Shown in pieces: positions 22,666 through 34,223 of a stretch of DNA of 64,000 nucleotides. The notes under the pieces were generated by a model. It made no database searches, was not told the DNA's origin, and saw nothing but the letters and a program-made list of their open reading frames with translations. This DNA is from Ectocarpus siliculosus (lineage: Eukaryota; Sar; Phaeophyceae; Ectocarpales; Ectocarpaceae). The stretch's first letter is position 1. Every line of letters starts with the position of its first letter. The stretch covers positions 2,096,872 through 2,160,871 of the forward strand of contig FN649743.1 in the NCBI GenBank assembly GCA_000310025.1. The letters are read 5' to 3'. Made by a program: the position numbers and the translations under genes.

Positions 22666-23100
22666 TAGTCGTTAGACCATTGACCTCGCATCCCTACAAA
22701 GCCGAGACGGAGCACCCCGGGTTCCCACCGGACCAGGCTCTCACATCACCAGGCGCGAAACAACGTGAGGGTTCGGCGAGTCGCATGAAGGGTGCGCTTC
22801 ATCCTGCTAAGGGTGTTCGGCATGTTCTGTTTACTTCCTTGCGAACGGATGACAGCTGCGTATGACTTAATTTATTTTCTGGTGCTTTCACTTCCAGAGA
22901 CAGTTGTAAGCACTGTGTAACTGCCTCGAGGGTGCTCGACCATTTCAACACAACATGGTACGATCATCCCCTTTGCGCAGAGTGAGGATTCTCGACCCCG
23001 CACAACATAATCTACTCGACCACCATTATGGTAACCGCAAAAACAAAAAAGAGGAAAAAAAAGAAGCGGTAACCTGGTTGCCGAGCTCACGAAGTGGATC

Positions 23101-23235
23101 GGCTTGTTTTACAACGTCGTTGCCAAGCGACAAAAACCCAACCCCGATGGCAAACACCGAAGGGGGGGCTTGTTTTACAACGTCGTTTCCAAGCGACAAA
23201 AACCAAAAACCCAACCTCGATGGCAAACACCGCGG
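23101..23235 (+). repeat. Tandem duplication of a ~68-bp unit
   Basis: Two adjacent copies start GCTTGTTTTACAACGTCGTT and continue CCAAGCGACAAAAACC, AACC(C/T)CGATGGCAAACACC. Small indel in the second copy. No function seen. Confidence 0.85.
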
Positions 23236-24459
23236 GGCGGGGCGGGCGCAGGGTGGGGAAAGTGTATTGAGCGTACTGTTTTACTTGAGTGGTTTTGCCC
23301 GCAACACACGCCCAAATAATTAGATCACACCACGCACCTGAACAGGGCCGCCAAGAGCTCGGACAGGAGGTTCACAGTGGCCGAGCTCCAGCCGAGAGCT
23401 AGGATGAGACATCGTCCACGTCGACGTCCTTCACCGCGCGAAGACCAGACTCACCCCTTGGACACGCGTTATACTGCGCCAGCTACACGGGGAACATGAC
23501 CCCAACGTTTCCTGCCTCAGGCTGCGCCCCTTCGTCGATGGGTGACGCGGAGGTGCCCGTGGGTTGTCAGTGGTACGAGGGGCTACGCAGTGCGCGACAT
23601 GGTGAGGTCTCTCGATGGTTAAACGACCATGCCTCCCACGTCAGGGGCGTCCTACTGTAGTTCTACATGATGAGAACGTCCGCCTGATCGGCGCTGATGG
23701 AGTATGTCGTCCCTGGAGTTGCTAGGAATCACGGAGGGAGCAGGAATTTCTTCATCACCCCGTGAGAGCTACCGTTTTTCCGCCATTGCGGCGTATCTCC
23801 AGGATTACGACGTCGACGAGGTGGAAGGGCACAATGAGCTCTACCGCCTCCTCATCTACTGGTTGCACTCGGGGAGGACGCCGCCCGCTTGGGTGGACCG
23901 CAGGGCGGTCGCCACCGGCCCTTGGTCGGTGCCAATTATCTATCAGCCTGACGGCACCGCGGCCGCTGCCCGCCGGAGGAATCTTCCAAGGTGTGCAAAC
24001 ACCCAAGGGAGCCACGCACCCTGGATCAACGAGGCTGATGGGAAGGAACATTTCGTGTGCCGGGGTTTGTCATGCTAGCCTCTCACCCATTGTTGTGATG
24101 CATTTCATGTGTTGGGGTTTTGTCGTGCCCAACCTACGTCATCAACGGCTAGATTGTTCGTGGTTCAACAGTAGTACATGATGATGTATATGTGCGTGCC
24201 GCTAGGGGCCTCTGGCCACGGGCAACGCTGAGCGCCAAGCTCGCAGCACTGCCAAAAGCAATGTGCTAGCGCAGTGCAGAGCACGCGCATCGTCCATCGG
24301 ACGAAAAGACACATGTGCCACATGGCGATGTTTCGTGGCCAAAAGGCTCTTCTTGTTTTTCATTATTTTTCCATCACTGCAGGCCCCCCTCAACAGCGAA
24401 GCACACGCAGTCAGCATCTTCCAACTTGCGATGTTACCCAAAACGCAAAAGCAAGATGA
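23236..24459. other. Intergenic, possible coding relics (23530-24078, plus)
   Basis: A 124-codon frame at 23704-24078 (MSSLELLGITEGAG ... EHFVCRGLSC) and a shorter one starting MGDAEVPVGCQWYEGLRS near 23538 have protein-like composition. I recognise no domain, and splice links between them are not evident. They may be remains of one old gene. Confidence 0.3.
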
Positions 24460-25257
24460 CTACGGCAAGCTCGAGATGTGGGTCTTGGCGTTCTGCAGCG
24501 TGATGTGGTTCCGCGTCCAGAACTCGAAAAACTGCACCACGGCGCCATAGCATGCGACGATCACGAAGGTGATACTGGGAGTAACTGAAACACCATTCCA
24601 ACGCTGGTCAAGGGCAATACCAGAAGCGATGTGACTGCCAACAAGGTTCCCTCCGGTAGCGACTAAAGCACTGGCCGCTGCCCCCATCACCGGCGTTGCC
24701 GACATCCCATCCACCGCGTTCTTAATCCCAGTAAGGACAGATAGCAAGGCTGCGAAATAGGGCGTGCTCTCCGGGAACTTAGTGCCAAGGGCGAGCACGA
24801 TGATCACCGACGTCGACAACCAGCTGACCGACTGCGCACCAAAGTGTGCCTCTCCCATCTGAACGAACGTCCGCAAAACTACCTTGCTAAGATACTCCGT
24901 GAGAGTAGCGCTTTTGCGGTTGATCTCGAACCTCCATGATTGCACGACCATGCCGTTGTTCGCGATGCTAAGGATGTAGAACTCGTCATTGGGGACTTTG
25001 GCGTTGTTGTTAACACTCGTTGTGCCAGCCAACGCGGCAACGATCTCAGCCAAACGTTGTTGGGTCAGCCGTGGGGACAGGCCTACAACTAGCTGAAGCC
25101 TGCCAAAGAGACGAAAAGATCCCTCTATCGCCTCAATCGTGTCTGCGGTGAAATTCTGGAGCCCCTGGTTCTTTTCGTGCTCGATCTCTTCCTGAAATTG
25201 CTCCCTGCTGCCTAGCTCACCCGACTTCAGAAAGTACTGCTCAGCCAGCTGCCCCAT
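24460..25257 (-). CDS. Unknown intronless membrane protein, 265 aa
   Basis: Single open frame from ATG at 25257 (MGQLAEQYFLKSGEL). Residues 1-140 look soluble and mostly helical, with a Glu-rich stretch at ~18-32. Residues ~144-246 hold four hydrophobic segments: ~144-160 (WLSTSVIIVLALG), ~165-183, ~190-215 (Gly/Ala-rich) and ~226-246 (ITFVIVACYGAVVQFF). A polar tail follows. I do not recognise the family; it would sit in a membrane with a cytosolic or lumenal head. An in-frame extension upstream to 25473 is less likely because it looks unlike protein. Divergently arranged with the gene at 25541, 283 bp away. Lack of introns contrasts with the kinase, WD40 and Sel1 genes. Confidence 0.6.
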   Translation of the reverse strand: MGQLAEQYFLKSGELGSREQFQEEIEHEKNQGLQNFTADTIEAIEGSFRLFGRLQLVVGLSPRLTQQRLAEIVAALAGTTSVNNNAKVPNDEFYILSIANNGMVVQSWRFEINRKSATLTEYLSKVVLRTFVQMGEAHFGAQSVSWLSTSVIIVLALGTKFPESTPYFAALLSVLTGIKNAVDGMSATPVMGAAASALVATGGNLVGSHIASGIALDQRWNGVSVTPSITFVIVACYGAVVQFFEFWTRNHITLQNAKTHISSLP

Positions 25258-25540
25258 GTTGGTGTTGCTGTGGACGTAAATGAAAGGACGTCGAAGAAGT
25301 TGAGAGGGGAGATGTGAGTTGTGAGCAGGCTGGGCGTGCGCGAGGGTGGTGTGGCAAAAAGTGATCTCGGGTTTGACGGGTGCCCATCCATCCGTTATAC
25401 CGTTGGATTTAAACCGATCAGAGTGCACACGTGCACGCGTAAAATCTTTTATCAATCTCGCCCCCTCACGCACCCACCCTCCTCACATCTCACATATGCT
25501 CTTCTTCCTCTCCTTCCTTATCAGCAAACAAGCTATCAGC
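25258..25540. promoter_or_regulatory. Shared divergent promoter region
   Basis: The 283 bp between two head-to-head open frames must hold both start regions if both are genes. The side next to the plus gene is a CT-rich stretch (CTCTTCTTCCTCTCCTTCC at ~25499-25517) ending 24 bp before the ATG. No TATA box is obvious. Confidence 0.35.
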
Positions 25541-26005
25541 ATGGACATTGCGAGTATGAAGGGAGCTTTGTCCGATCTGGCGGCGAAAGAGGCGCAATCG
25601 ACCGTCGCTCGTGTCGAGATTGCCGAGGGGGTCTTCAGAAGCCAGTCCAGAAGCGCGTCCGAGGATGCTGTCGACACGGATCTGCTGAATACTTTTAGAG
25701 ACTTTTGGGTGCTTTGGCAGGGGTATGGCGGCACGGTTAGGATTCTGTACAGGCCGAGCAATGAGAACTCTGTTTCACGTGCAAGGGCAATCACGAGTGA
25801 GTGTGTTGGTGTCGAACTCGTTGATGAAGGCCATGGCATGAGCGCTGTGGATGAGACTGCAGTGCGTTTTGTTCCGGTCGGTAGCTCCCGTTTTCCCCAG
25901 AGAGTTGTTTTGGTTGGCGATCCAGCCCACGACGATGCAGGCGTGTTCCCGCCCGTGCCCATCACTCACACTGCTTTCAAGTCCCTAGTGCAAGGTCTTG
26001 CTTAA
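25541..26005 (+). CDS. Unknown small protein, 154 aa
   Basis: Open frame from ATG at 25541 (MDIASMKGALSDLAAKEA). The first ~45 residues are predicted helical and charged. The middle has LYRPSNENSVSRARAITSEC and VELVDEGHG, and the tail is Pro/Val-rich. No signal peptide or membrane segment. The start is preferred over an upstream in-frame start because the codons before it read as low-quality protein. No domain recognised. Head-to-head with the membrane protein gene, so the two may be co-expressed. Confidence 0.5.
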   Translation: MDIASMKGALSDLAAKEAQSTVARVEIAEGVFRSQSRSASEDAVDTDLLNTFRDFWVLWQGYGGTVRILYRPSNENSVSRARAITSECVGVELVDEGHGMSAVDETAVRFVPVGSSRFPQRVVLVGDPAHDDAGVFPPVPITHTAFKSLVQGLA

Positions 26006-29000
26006 AAGTCAAGGTAGCAAGAGCGTCTTCCCGATGCTTTAGCTGTGGCGCACCAATTGCGTAGCAAGTTGGAAGGGGCTTGTATGCGTGCGTATGTATG
26101 CGTTGCTGTAGACGGGTGTCCTGCGGTGCTGTAGATTCTGTGGTGTATGTTCTTTGCGGGAGGTTTTTGCTTGTGGGACGAGTTTCCTCCCGCCAATTGT
26201 CGTCGGTGAGCTTTTGATACGGGAGGAGGATATATGTAGGCATTGCTTGTTTTGACTCTACACCGTGCTCGTGAGGGTGATTCATTGTGTCATCCTTACG
26301 GAGGCTGCTGATGTAGTTACTCAGGTGCGATGGTTTGTACCCTGGAGCAAAGTGACCGTCCAAGGGGCGGGCGTAGATCTTCGGGGTATGTTCTGATAGC
26401 CCGGAATTCTGTATCTTTGGCATGTTGAGTAATCTTCCGAGTTCTGAGTTCCTTGCCACTGCTGTGTGTGGAGCGGGTGATTGCCACCTGATGCCCACTC
26501 TCCTTCTCTTCCTTTTCGACAGGGCACCCTAATCGACGACTTTATTATTACGATATCAACATCTTTTCACGCCTATCTATTTGGCCAGCCTTGCTCCAGC
26601 AGCACTAGGCTTGGGACAATCAAACACACCATGTACACCGTGCAAAGAGCCATGGAGGCCGTAGGTGCGAAGGTCTCGCATCGGTTCGGTACAACGGTAC
26701 AACGGTACAACAATAAGGGTCCAAAGACTGCGCGAATGGGCGCCTTTTCTTCTGTCTTTTTCTCTTCTCGTTCTCGAACGGAAGGAAGGGCGTTTCGCTC
26801 GTTTTTACCCCGTCCGTGTTGGTCGGTGCTGTGGATATGTTTTGCGAGAGGTTTTTGCTTATGGGACGAGCTCCCTCTCGCCAATTGTCGTTGGTGAGCT
26901 TTTGATGTAGGAGGAGATAGGCATTGCTTGTCTTGACACTACACCGCTGCGTGAAGAGCCGGGAAGCGTGTCGGTGTGATCGCTCCAGCAATGACGATTC
27001 CGTGCCGGTTCGGGAGTACAAGCGGGAAACAGCCAACAGCAGTATGCCACTGTCCTTTCTCTGTTGTCTTTCTGTGTCCGTCTCTACCTGGTGGGACGGC
27101 GACTGTGAATACATTACATACACCCATTGACTCATTGACTGACCAGCAGTCTAGGCCAACCGGCCTTGGGCTACGAACATGTATCGGCAACGGTCAAAAG
27201 AAACCGCGCGAACGGGCGCCTTTTTTTTCGCCGGCGCGTTGTCGCCCGTTTTTTACCCGTCCGGCTTGGTCGGCCGCTTGGCACTGACACCGCGCGTACA
27301 GAGCAATAGAGCAGCCTCGCTTGTTTGGAGAGGGAATAAGGCCCCCAGGACCGCAGAATCAGCAGCCATGGCCCTGTCCTAAAGCCCCGAGGTGCAGAGG
27401 CCAGGTTGCTGGCTTGACTGCGGGGAATGGAGTGGACAGCACCGCCGCCACAACAATGACCTCCCGCCCTTGAGTGCATGTCGTTCTCTCTACCGTTGGA
27501 TGCGGAGAGTCGCCCCGCTCGCAGCCGTCTCTCTGTTCATACGTGGTCCCGTATCACAACAGCAGCAACAGCAGAAGGGTGCCGCAGCTCGAACCCAACA
27601 AATCAGCACCCGTGCGCCACGTACGCGTCGTGAACCCAGTATCACGATGTGGGATACCTATTTACAGTATCTACCAGGTATTCCGCTAGGGACAACTTCC
27701 CTGTCGACCACAATGTCGACCAGGTTTACCCTTGGATACACTTGGCGGAGCCATACAAGAAATCCCCTCTGCTTATCGATGCAGGACAGGACAACTGTGA
27801 GGCAAGCGTGAGGTGAGACGGCGAGCTTGACGATGGGTGATTGGAGCTGGAGGCATGATCGGGGGTTGCGTCACACTGAGACACGACAATGGTCACGCAG
27901 GTTCCCCGTGCAAGCTTTGCTATACGCTCAAGATACGCTCTGTGCTTCTCTTCCGATACAGGCAGAGAGAGCTGATGTCCTTATTTTGGTGTCTGCAAGG
28001 TGTGTGCGTCAGACAGCGGGCTCCTGCCGCTGGCTCTCTTTGTGTGTAGAGGCCCGTGTTTGCCAGCGGCCGTCAGATTCAGAATTCATTCGTAGCAAAT
28101 GAAATCCGCAACCAACAAGGGCCATTGAATGATCCGACTTCTGCTGCCTATACAGCCTCTGAATCTAACGAGACTTAGTTCCATTTTCTGGTGCTCGGCG
28201 CGGCCATGTGTTCGTGAGCAGGGACCGAAGTCTATTCACGCGTATCCTTGAAAAAGTGTTTGGCCTTTTGAATCGAGTCACTTTAGGATTGGTGGGGTGA
28301 CGTATATCCTATGCGTGCATCAATCAATGCGTTTCTTATCTTTTATTCTTCTTCCTTTTTCAAAATCACAACAACACAAACCCATCCCACAGAAGATAAA
28401 AGTTCGCGATAGAATGCATTTGTAAATGATTATCAACCTTGCTTCTACGATTCCCCGAGCAGGACGTCGCGATATCTCCTCTGTGGGTAACGGGCTGAAG
28501 AAAAGACAGTAGGTGGCCATGTTGTATCTGCGGAGTATAGGAGGCAGGAAACTGAGGGGGTGAGATCAAGAACAGGTCGAAAACCCCTCGGGGGAAACCT
28601 GCTCTTTTTTCCTTTGGTTGTTCGGTAATTCCTCCCCACTGGCTGCAAGGACAGCAATGACGAAGTTATCACCCACGAGATATATATGTGCATGGTACGA
28701 CTTTGTGTTGTGATTGATACAGAGCCCGGAAATATATAATCGAGAGTGCTGAAATTGATCTACCGCCTCAGGGTTGTGAAAAAGTTCCCCGCACACCTAC
28801 ATGTAGGTATAGTCTAAGTACAACCCCCAGCCCAATTGAAGAAAAGGGAAATGAATGGTCGACGAACTCTGAGACTATGCCAGGAAACGCGAAAATGAAT
28901 GATGGAACGAAGGTGCCTCAAAAGTACAGCGTACGTACCCAGAACAAGCCAGACCGCGGGCGCTTCGTTCGATTCCTCGGTGTTTCATCGTTTCATCTTG

Positions 29001-30293
29001 TTGTTTTCCAATTTGCTTCGTGGAATCCTCCGCATTAGAATCCTGGCCCGTCAAGCACCTGTGGCCTCCGTTTGCGCAATCTAAATCAAAACAATCAAAC
29101 ATTTTAAAGCATGAGGAGCGTCAAGATGGCTTTCTTGGACAAGTACGGTACTGCGAAGTTCGCGACATTGTACTGAGCAGTAGCATTCCGGCTGCACAAC
29201 AGCTACAGAATGTCTGCAGCCTCGATTCCCTGTGATCGGCGCCATGGAGCATCACGCCAAATTTCATCCCCCAATGCTCGGTGATTTGTCATTGGTTGTG
29301 TAGAGACTCCGCCGCGTTTCTACGTACGCGCTGCCTCTGGTGCTGGTGTTGGTGTGGCGCTCTTTGCGTCCGTTCAATGCATAGGTGGGAGGTGGACGGC
29401 GTTAGGCTGGGTACAGGTACTTTTGTCGAGACGATTTTTCGGTCGCCAGGGATCTACCCGTTGAGCAACCGCTCGAACTAACGTGTCGCGCGTTTACCGC
29501 CAACATTTTAATACAAGTGCCATTTTGCGGCGCCTCAAAAAGTACCGTTTTGGGGGCTCTGCCAAAGTTTGTTTCGTCTTGCCTCCCTGTCTCTGCGAAC
29601 GTGGGAATTACCACGGATTCTCCCTTGAAGAGCACAACAGATGTTTCTCGTGTGTTGGTCGGGACCCCAAAGAGCGTGCAACGAGAGCGCATATCTTGAT
29701 GCTCTCTGCCGTACAAGGTGGACAACTTGGCGTAAAAGGGCATGACAAACTCTACTGCCGTTGCTGGACCCTTTGTGCTGTCGACGCGCCGATGGTGGTC
29801 GGTTTGTGTTCTGCCTGGTCTTCCTCCAGATAGAGTAGGTCTGGCGTAGAGGCGACGCCCCGTTTACCAGAGTTGGTGCGTTGTCGAAGGTCCGCTTCCT
29901 CCAGGCTTTCAACAGCTGGTGTACACGCTAGTATTCTACAACGGTTCTTCCGCCACTATAGTGCGCCTTGAACCCGCCCTGTCTGATCCTCTTCCTATAA
30001 ACTTGATGACTCGGCCCGATAAGACGCACGTACATTACCAAGAGGCCAGTCGATCTGCCTATCTGCCTACCGTGGCGTGCACTTCGACTCCCTCGGTCTC
30101 CCACCCGCTTGCCATCATCCACGGATGTGTGTTTTCCGCCGTCGTTTCCTGATCGGCCGCCATGTGAGCCCCTTTCACAGTACTTTCACAGCACAACGCC
30201 CTCGATATTAGCACGTCTGCTGTCGGTCTGGTTGTTCTCCCTCCACGTTCTCCTTTGCTTCTTTGTCCTGCTAACAACACGACACGACGACAG
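26006..30293. other. Intergenic region with diverged direct repeats; no gene recognised
   Basis: 26010-27290 contains repeated blocks (see the repeat entry). 27290-30293 shows only short open frames, none with a domain I know. A frame at 29402-29743 (minus) has moderately protein-like composition but no recognisable motif. The part just before 30294 may include upstream exons of the tyrosinase pseudogene that I could not identify. Confidence 0.4.
26139..27285 (+). repeat. Interspersed direct repeats (two block types)
   Basis: Block A: 26139-26275 and 26829-26956 share GAGGTTTTTGCTT(G/A)TGGGACGAG, CCGCCAATTGTCGT and GGTGAGCTTTTGAT. Block B: ~26720-26825 and ~27180-27285 share CGCGCGAA(T/C)GGGCGCCTTTT and a TTTACCC(C)GTCCG end with TTGGTCGG. 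The order B-A-B after the first A suggests an old segmental duplication. Confidence 0.6.
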
Positions 30294-33200
30294 TGCACGG
30301 TCACCGTGTCCTACCCCCAGCCCCCCCTTTCGGGAGGGCAAGAGGACGACTCCCCGCAAACCTCTGGTTCTCTCGGCACTTTGACCCACGAACTCGAGGT
30401 GACCGTGAAGTACGTCCGGCGGGAGATTCGTGACCTGACGGACCGGGACCGGGAGACGTTCTTCAACGCGGTGTCGGTGCTGCAGCGCGTGCCCAGCGCC
30501 GTCGGGCGCGAGATCTACGGCGATAAGTACTACAGCAAGGGTTACTTCAACCGGCTTCATATTTTCTACGGTGGGTGGTGTCGTGACGCTTGAGAGCTCT
30601 GCTGTCGGCCCGAGAGTTGCGCTCTTGCAGTGGTGCTCGATCCCTCTCGCGGGGGTGCGACGCTGCGAGTACTAAGCTACCGTATAATTGTAACCGTAGT
30701 GGATCACCCCGCCCCCGAACTTGTGACCCCTGGATAAAGGTTATTTTGTCGGGCTGTGTCCTGTCGGAACATCATACCAACCCTCCGACGCGGGAATACT
30801 GGTCGTTTATGTGGACCCATTGTTACATATACATGAGGACAACGGCAAGGGCAACGGTCGCTTAAACCGACATGGGACGTGGTGACCGATTCCCCTCCCC
30901 ACGCCTGGCGTTAGAGAGAAAATACCTGAGTAGGACTCACCAACCCCTCGCTCCTCCCACCCGCCCGCGGTCAAAAACACTCCGGCCTACTCAGGCGGGC
31001 ATAGGGACTGCGACCACTAGTACGACGGGGCTGGTTTCGTCACCTCCCACATCGCCCTCTCTCTCATGTACGAGCAGGCCTTGCAGTCGGTCAGCCCCTC
31101 GATCGCGCTCCCCAACTGGGACTTCACCATCGAGGGCATGACCTACGACTGGAGCGACTTCCGGACGAGCAGCGCGTTCTCGGACGATTGATTTGGCGAG
31201 GCGTCTCCTCGCAACGTGAGGGGGGGGCAGACCCTTTGTGTATGTCTGACGGGTTGAGACGCTAGTACATGCAACTTCGAGCCTATAAGACCACAGGCCA
31301 GACGCATTTTCCTTTCCCGAACCCCGTTAAATGTCTTTCGCAAACATCACGCCGTTCACCCCTGCTCAACACAAATTCTGTAACGAATCGTCCCCGAGGC
31401 CGCCTCGTCTGCCTCTCTCCGCACATGGAAGCCACCTTCCTTCTCGTCCTCCCCTCTTCGTTCTCCTTGTGCCCTCGTAGAGTCCAACGCGGGAAAACTA
31501 CCCCCCCCCATCAGAGCGTAATCGTACCGCCGCTGGAGTACGCCGGAGAAGTATGGGAAGGAAATAAGAAGGTAGTGAAAGAACTCGAGGCGGCGCAGAT
31601 GAAAGCAGCGAAAATTATCCTAGGATGCTCCAAGCGCACAAGTAATGCAGCAGTCAGGGCAGAATTGGGGATCCAATCCCTACGGTCGGGAAGAGACGTA
31701 AGGAAGCTGACATGGCAGTACCGCATGTGCGGGATGGGAGAGGAGAGGTTGCCGAGAATAGTATGGGAGGCGAAGTGGGCCAACAAAAAGAGGGGTAGAC
31801 AACCCACGGAATGGGTCAAGGTTGTAGAGGACGTATGGAAGGGATTGGACATCGACGAAGATGAAACGCTGGAAACGGAGGGTCTACAGGGGTTCAAGAA
31901 GAAGATATCTGTTGCTTGTGCCGACAGAGAAGAACAGAATCTAAGGAAAGAATCCAAGGATAAGGAGGGTCTAGAAGTGTACGGAATGTTGAAAGAAGGA
32001 ATAGGGTTCAAGGATTACCTACATGGACCAATGGATGCAGGGACAAAGCTTAAGGTCAAATTCAGGACCGGGGACATAGGCCTTCGCGAACGTCGACGAA
32101 GACATAGGACGGTAGACGACGAAGACGACAAGTTCAAATGTCATTGCGGCTTCGAATGCGAAGACAGTGTTCATGTAGTCGCGGAATGTCCGTGGTACGA
32201 AAAGGAGAGGGAAGTGTACATGACTGAGCTGGGAAGAATACAAGGGACGTACAGGGAGATGTTTGAGGCATGGAATAGAGAGGAGAGGACGGTAGCGGTA
32301 CTGGGGAGTAGGAAGTGGTTTGAAAAGGCGGGAAGTGACATCGGTAGGATAGACAGACTAGGGAAGACATTTTTGAGCCACCTTTGGCAAAGTAGGAAGG
32401 AACGATTGGCCATCGGTGATCGGTCCTGTGGGAACAATGCTCCGTCCTCTCGAGGACGCGTGGTCAATGGTCTAACCGCTAAGGCATGCAAAGCATAAGA
32501 GTACGCCCCCCCCCCCATCCGCTCGCAACCGAACTCCTTCTACCGCAACCCTCCTCCACGTTCAGTTGCTCCGACTGAAACCTTCAACTGTGTTTTGAGA
32601 CGATCCCTACTTCCCCCCTTCCCCGTCAACGGCATACCATGCTTTACTCGCTGATGAGCCTGGCAGGGGACGTTTCGGTTTCATTCCCGTCATGGCGAAC
32701 GCCACCGAGTATTCGACGTTGCACAACCCGTACGGGTTGCTGCGGTCCCCGTGGAAAACGCACCGGAGCCCTTCCTGACGCGGCACGACCGCCTGTTCGG
32801 GTACAAGAACAACCGCGAGCCGGCCGGGTGCAAGCAGTACCGAGACGCGGCGATGCAGGATACTTGGTGAGAGGACTTCGCGTTGCGGCCGTCGCTGCCG
32901 TAGCCACATCAACACAAGAGCGGAGTATGAATACATGAATACAGAACGGGTCCGTCGAATTTACTCAAGGCTCAGTTTCATATTTCATCGCCCCTGTCGG
33001 ACATAGGTTGTTCCATTAAGTTTAGTCTAGGGTCCACCACAGAGCTGTGTTTCTTATATCCTGTTGTTCGCGAAAGCTTGAGCCTCTGTTTCTTATATCG
33101 AAATGTTTCTTTAACTGCGGGCCCGTTCTGTAGTACACGAATACCTTCGCCCGATCCTGCCCCTCGCCTTCGCTTTCGGTGTGAGAAAAAATCGTGTTCT

Positions 33201-34223
33201 GCATGTACAATAGCGGATCATCGCCTGTTGACGGGGGTGTTGTGTCCGTGATCCCTCGGTGCGAGTCTCTTCGGCATCACGGAGGTAAACGGGGCGTCCG
33301 TCGCCGCCGATGTTGTTGTGTGGCTGAGGACACGTTGACGCTGCTGATGCGGCTGCCGATGTGGGGCTTGGGTGTTCGTGCTGCCTTCACCATCTTCGCT
33401 TTCGCAACTTGTGTCCTTGTCGTCGTCGTCATTTCCCTGACCTCACCCACGGAACCAGAGAAACACCATTTTCGATTCACACTTTCGGGCGTTTTTTGTA
33501 GCTCCCGCCCACGCATGGTTCGGCTGTCGACAATGCGCTGACAAGCAAACGCCGCGCCCCTTCACCCGCGCAGGATGTTGCTGACGGACTCGATGAACGC
33601 CGGCGCGCACGGGCACATCCGCGAGCTCCTCGACGGAACGTGGTCCTCGTACTGGTCCGGATTTTACAACCGGACGGAGGAGATCGTCCTCCCGTTCGTG
33701 CACACGATTTTGGTGAGCACGAATGAATCTTGGTTTGTTGCGCATGGTGAACCTCTTGTTATTGTTGTGATTGTCGTTGTTGTTGTCGTTTCTGTCTTGC
33801 GGTGGTGCTGCCCTGTCGTCCGTGACGATTCGGCCAAGAGACCGGCTCAGAGCGGACAGCTTTTGCCGACGGCAGTTTTGGGCTGTTCAAGCAACCTACG
33901 GTGGTAGCATTCCATGCTTGTGGCTTTCCTGCAGCATGAGGTAGAGCGTTTTTTACCTCACCGCCCCTCCTCACCGCTTGCTACGCATCATCGACTCGAG
34001 CTTACGAGGGCGTCGAACCAAGTAGCGCTGCTTTTCTGAAGCTCTTCCGTGTTGAGTTCCTGTGGCTTGAACGTCCGCCGCCCGCCACTTCCGTGTCCCC
34101 TCTGTGCGTTCTTGCCGTCCCTGTCTTCACCAAAACCAGCCTCTGATGGAATATCTTTGGAGAGCGGACTACCTGCAGTGCAAGACGACGTACGAGCTTC
34201 AGCGTCTCGTGGGCGGATTGCAG
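30294..34223 (+). pseudogene. Tyrosinase-family copper oxidase pseudogene
   Basis: Recognisable exons: 30294-30570 (VRREIRDLTDRDRETFF, then FNRLHIFYG); 30995-31215 (DCDH, GFVTSHIALSLMYEQALQSV, IALPNWDF); ~32667-32866 (GFIPVMANATEYSTLHNPYG); 33574-33712 (MNAGAHGHIRELL); 34140-34223. The His residues in RLH, CDH and TSH fit the CuA site; AHGH fits the start of CuB. Tyrosinases oxidise phenols to quinones, often after secretion. Damage: in-frame TAG at 31018 directly after CDH, TGA at 31189 where Trp is expected (DD-stop-FGEASP), and a one-base deletion near 32768 that must be bypassed to keep the frame. A LINE occupies the intron before 32667. The last CuB part was not found. Phases agree across 30570/30995 (phase 1), 32866/33574 (phase 2) and 33712/34140 (phase 0). 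Confidence 0.75.
31513..32516 (+). mobile_element. LINE 3' portion with intact end frame and poly-C tail
   Basis: Open frame to TAA at 32496. It encodes the region that follows the reverse transcriptase in non-LTR elements: LEYAGEVWEGNKK, AAKIILGCSKRTSNAAVRAE, then a Cys/His motif CHCGFECEDSVHVVAECPWY. The catalytic reverse-transcriptase motifs are absent, so it is 5'-truncated. It ends GAGTACG followed by 11 C. A 12-bp direct repeat, nine C plus ATC, flanks it (31501-31512; 32508-32519). This is the best-preserved copy and lies in an intron of the tyrosinase pseudogene. Confidence 0.85.

Larger units (their letters stand above)
21317..23050 (-). mobile_element. SINE-like element, copy 2, interrupted by a TIR transposon
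   Basis: Minus-strand copy of the 14269 element. The 3' end is at 21317-21353 (G run, GTACTCACATTCGTGCATGCCG) and the body continues at 22668-23050. Both sides abut a TIR element with a TA duplication. Removing that element restores GCATGCCGTAGTCG, as in copy 1. Homology to copy 1 runs to about 23045 (GGTAACCGCAAAA). Confidence 0.7.

Noticed and set aside
23101-23135. 15-base match to the lacZ-alpha vector sequence (GTTTTACAACGTCGT)
   Set aside because: Only 15 bases match, the sequence is part of a native tandem repeat with variants, and no vector flanks follow.
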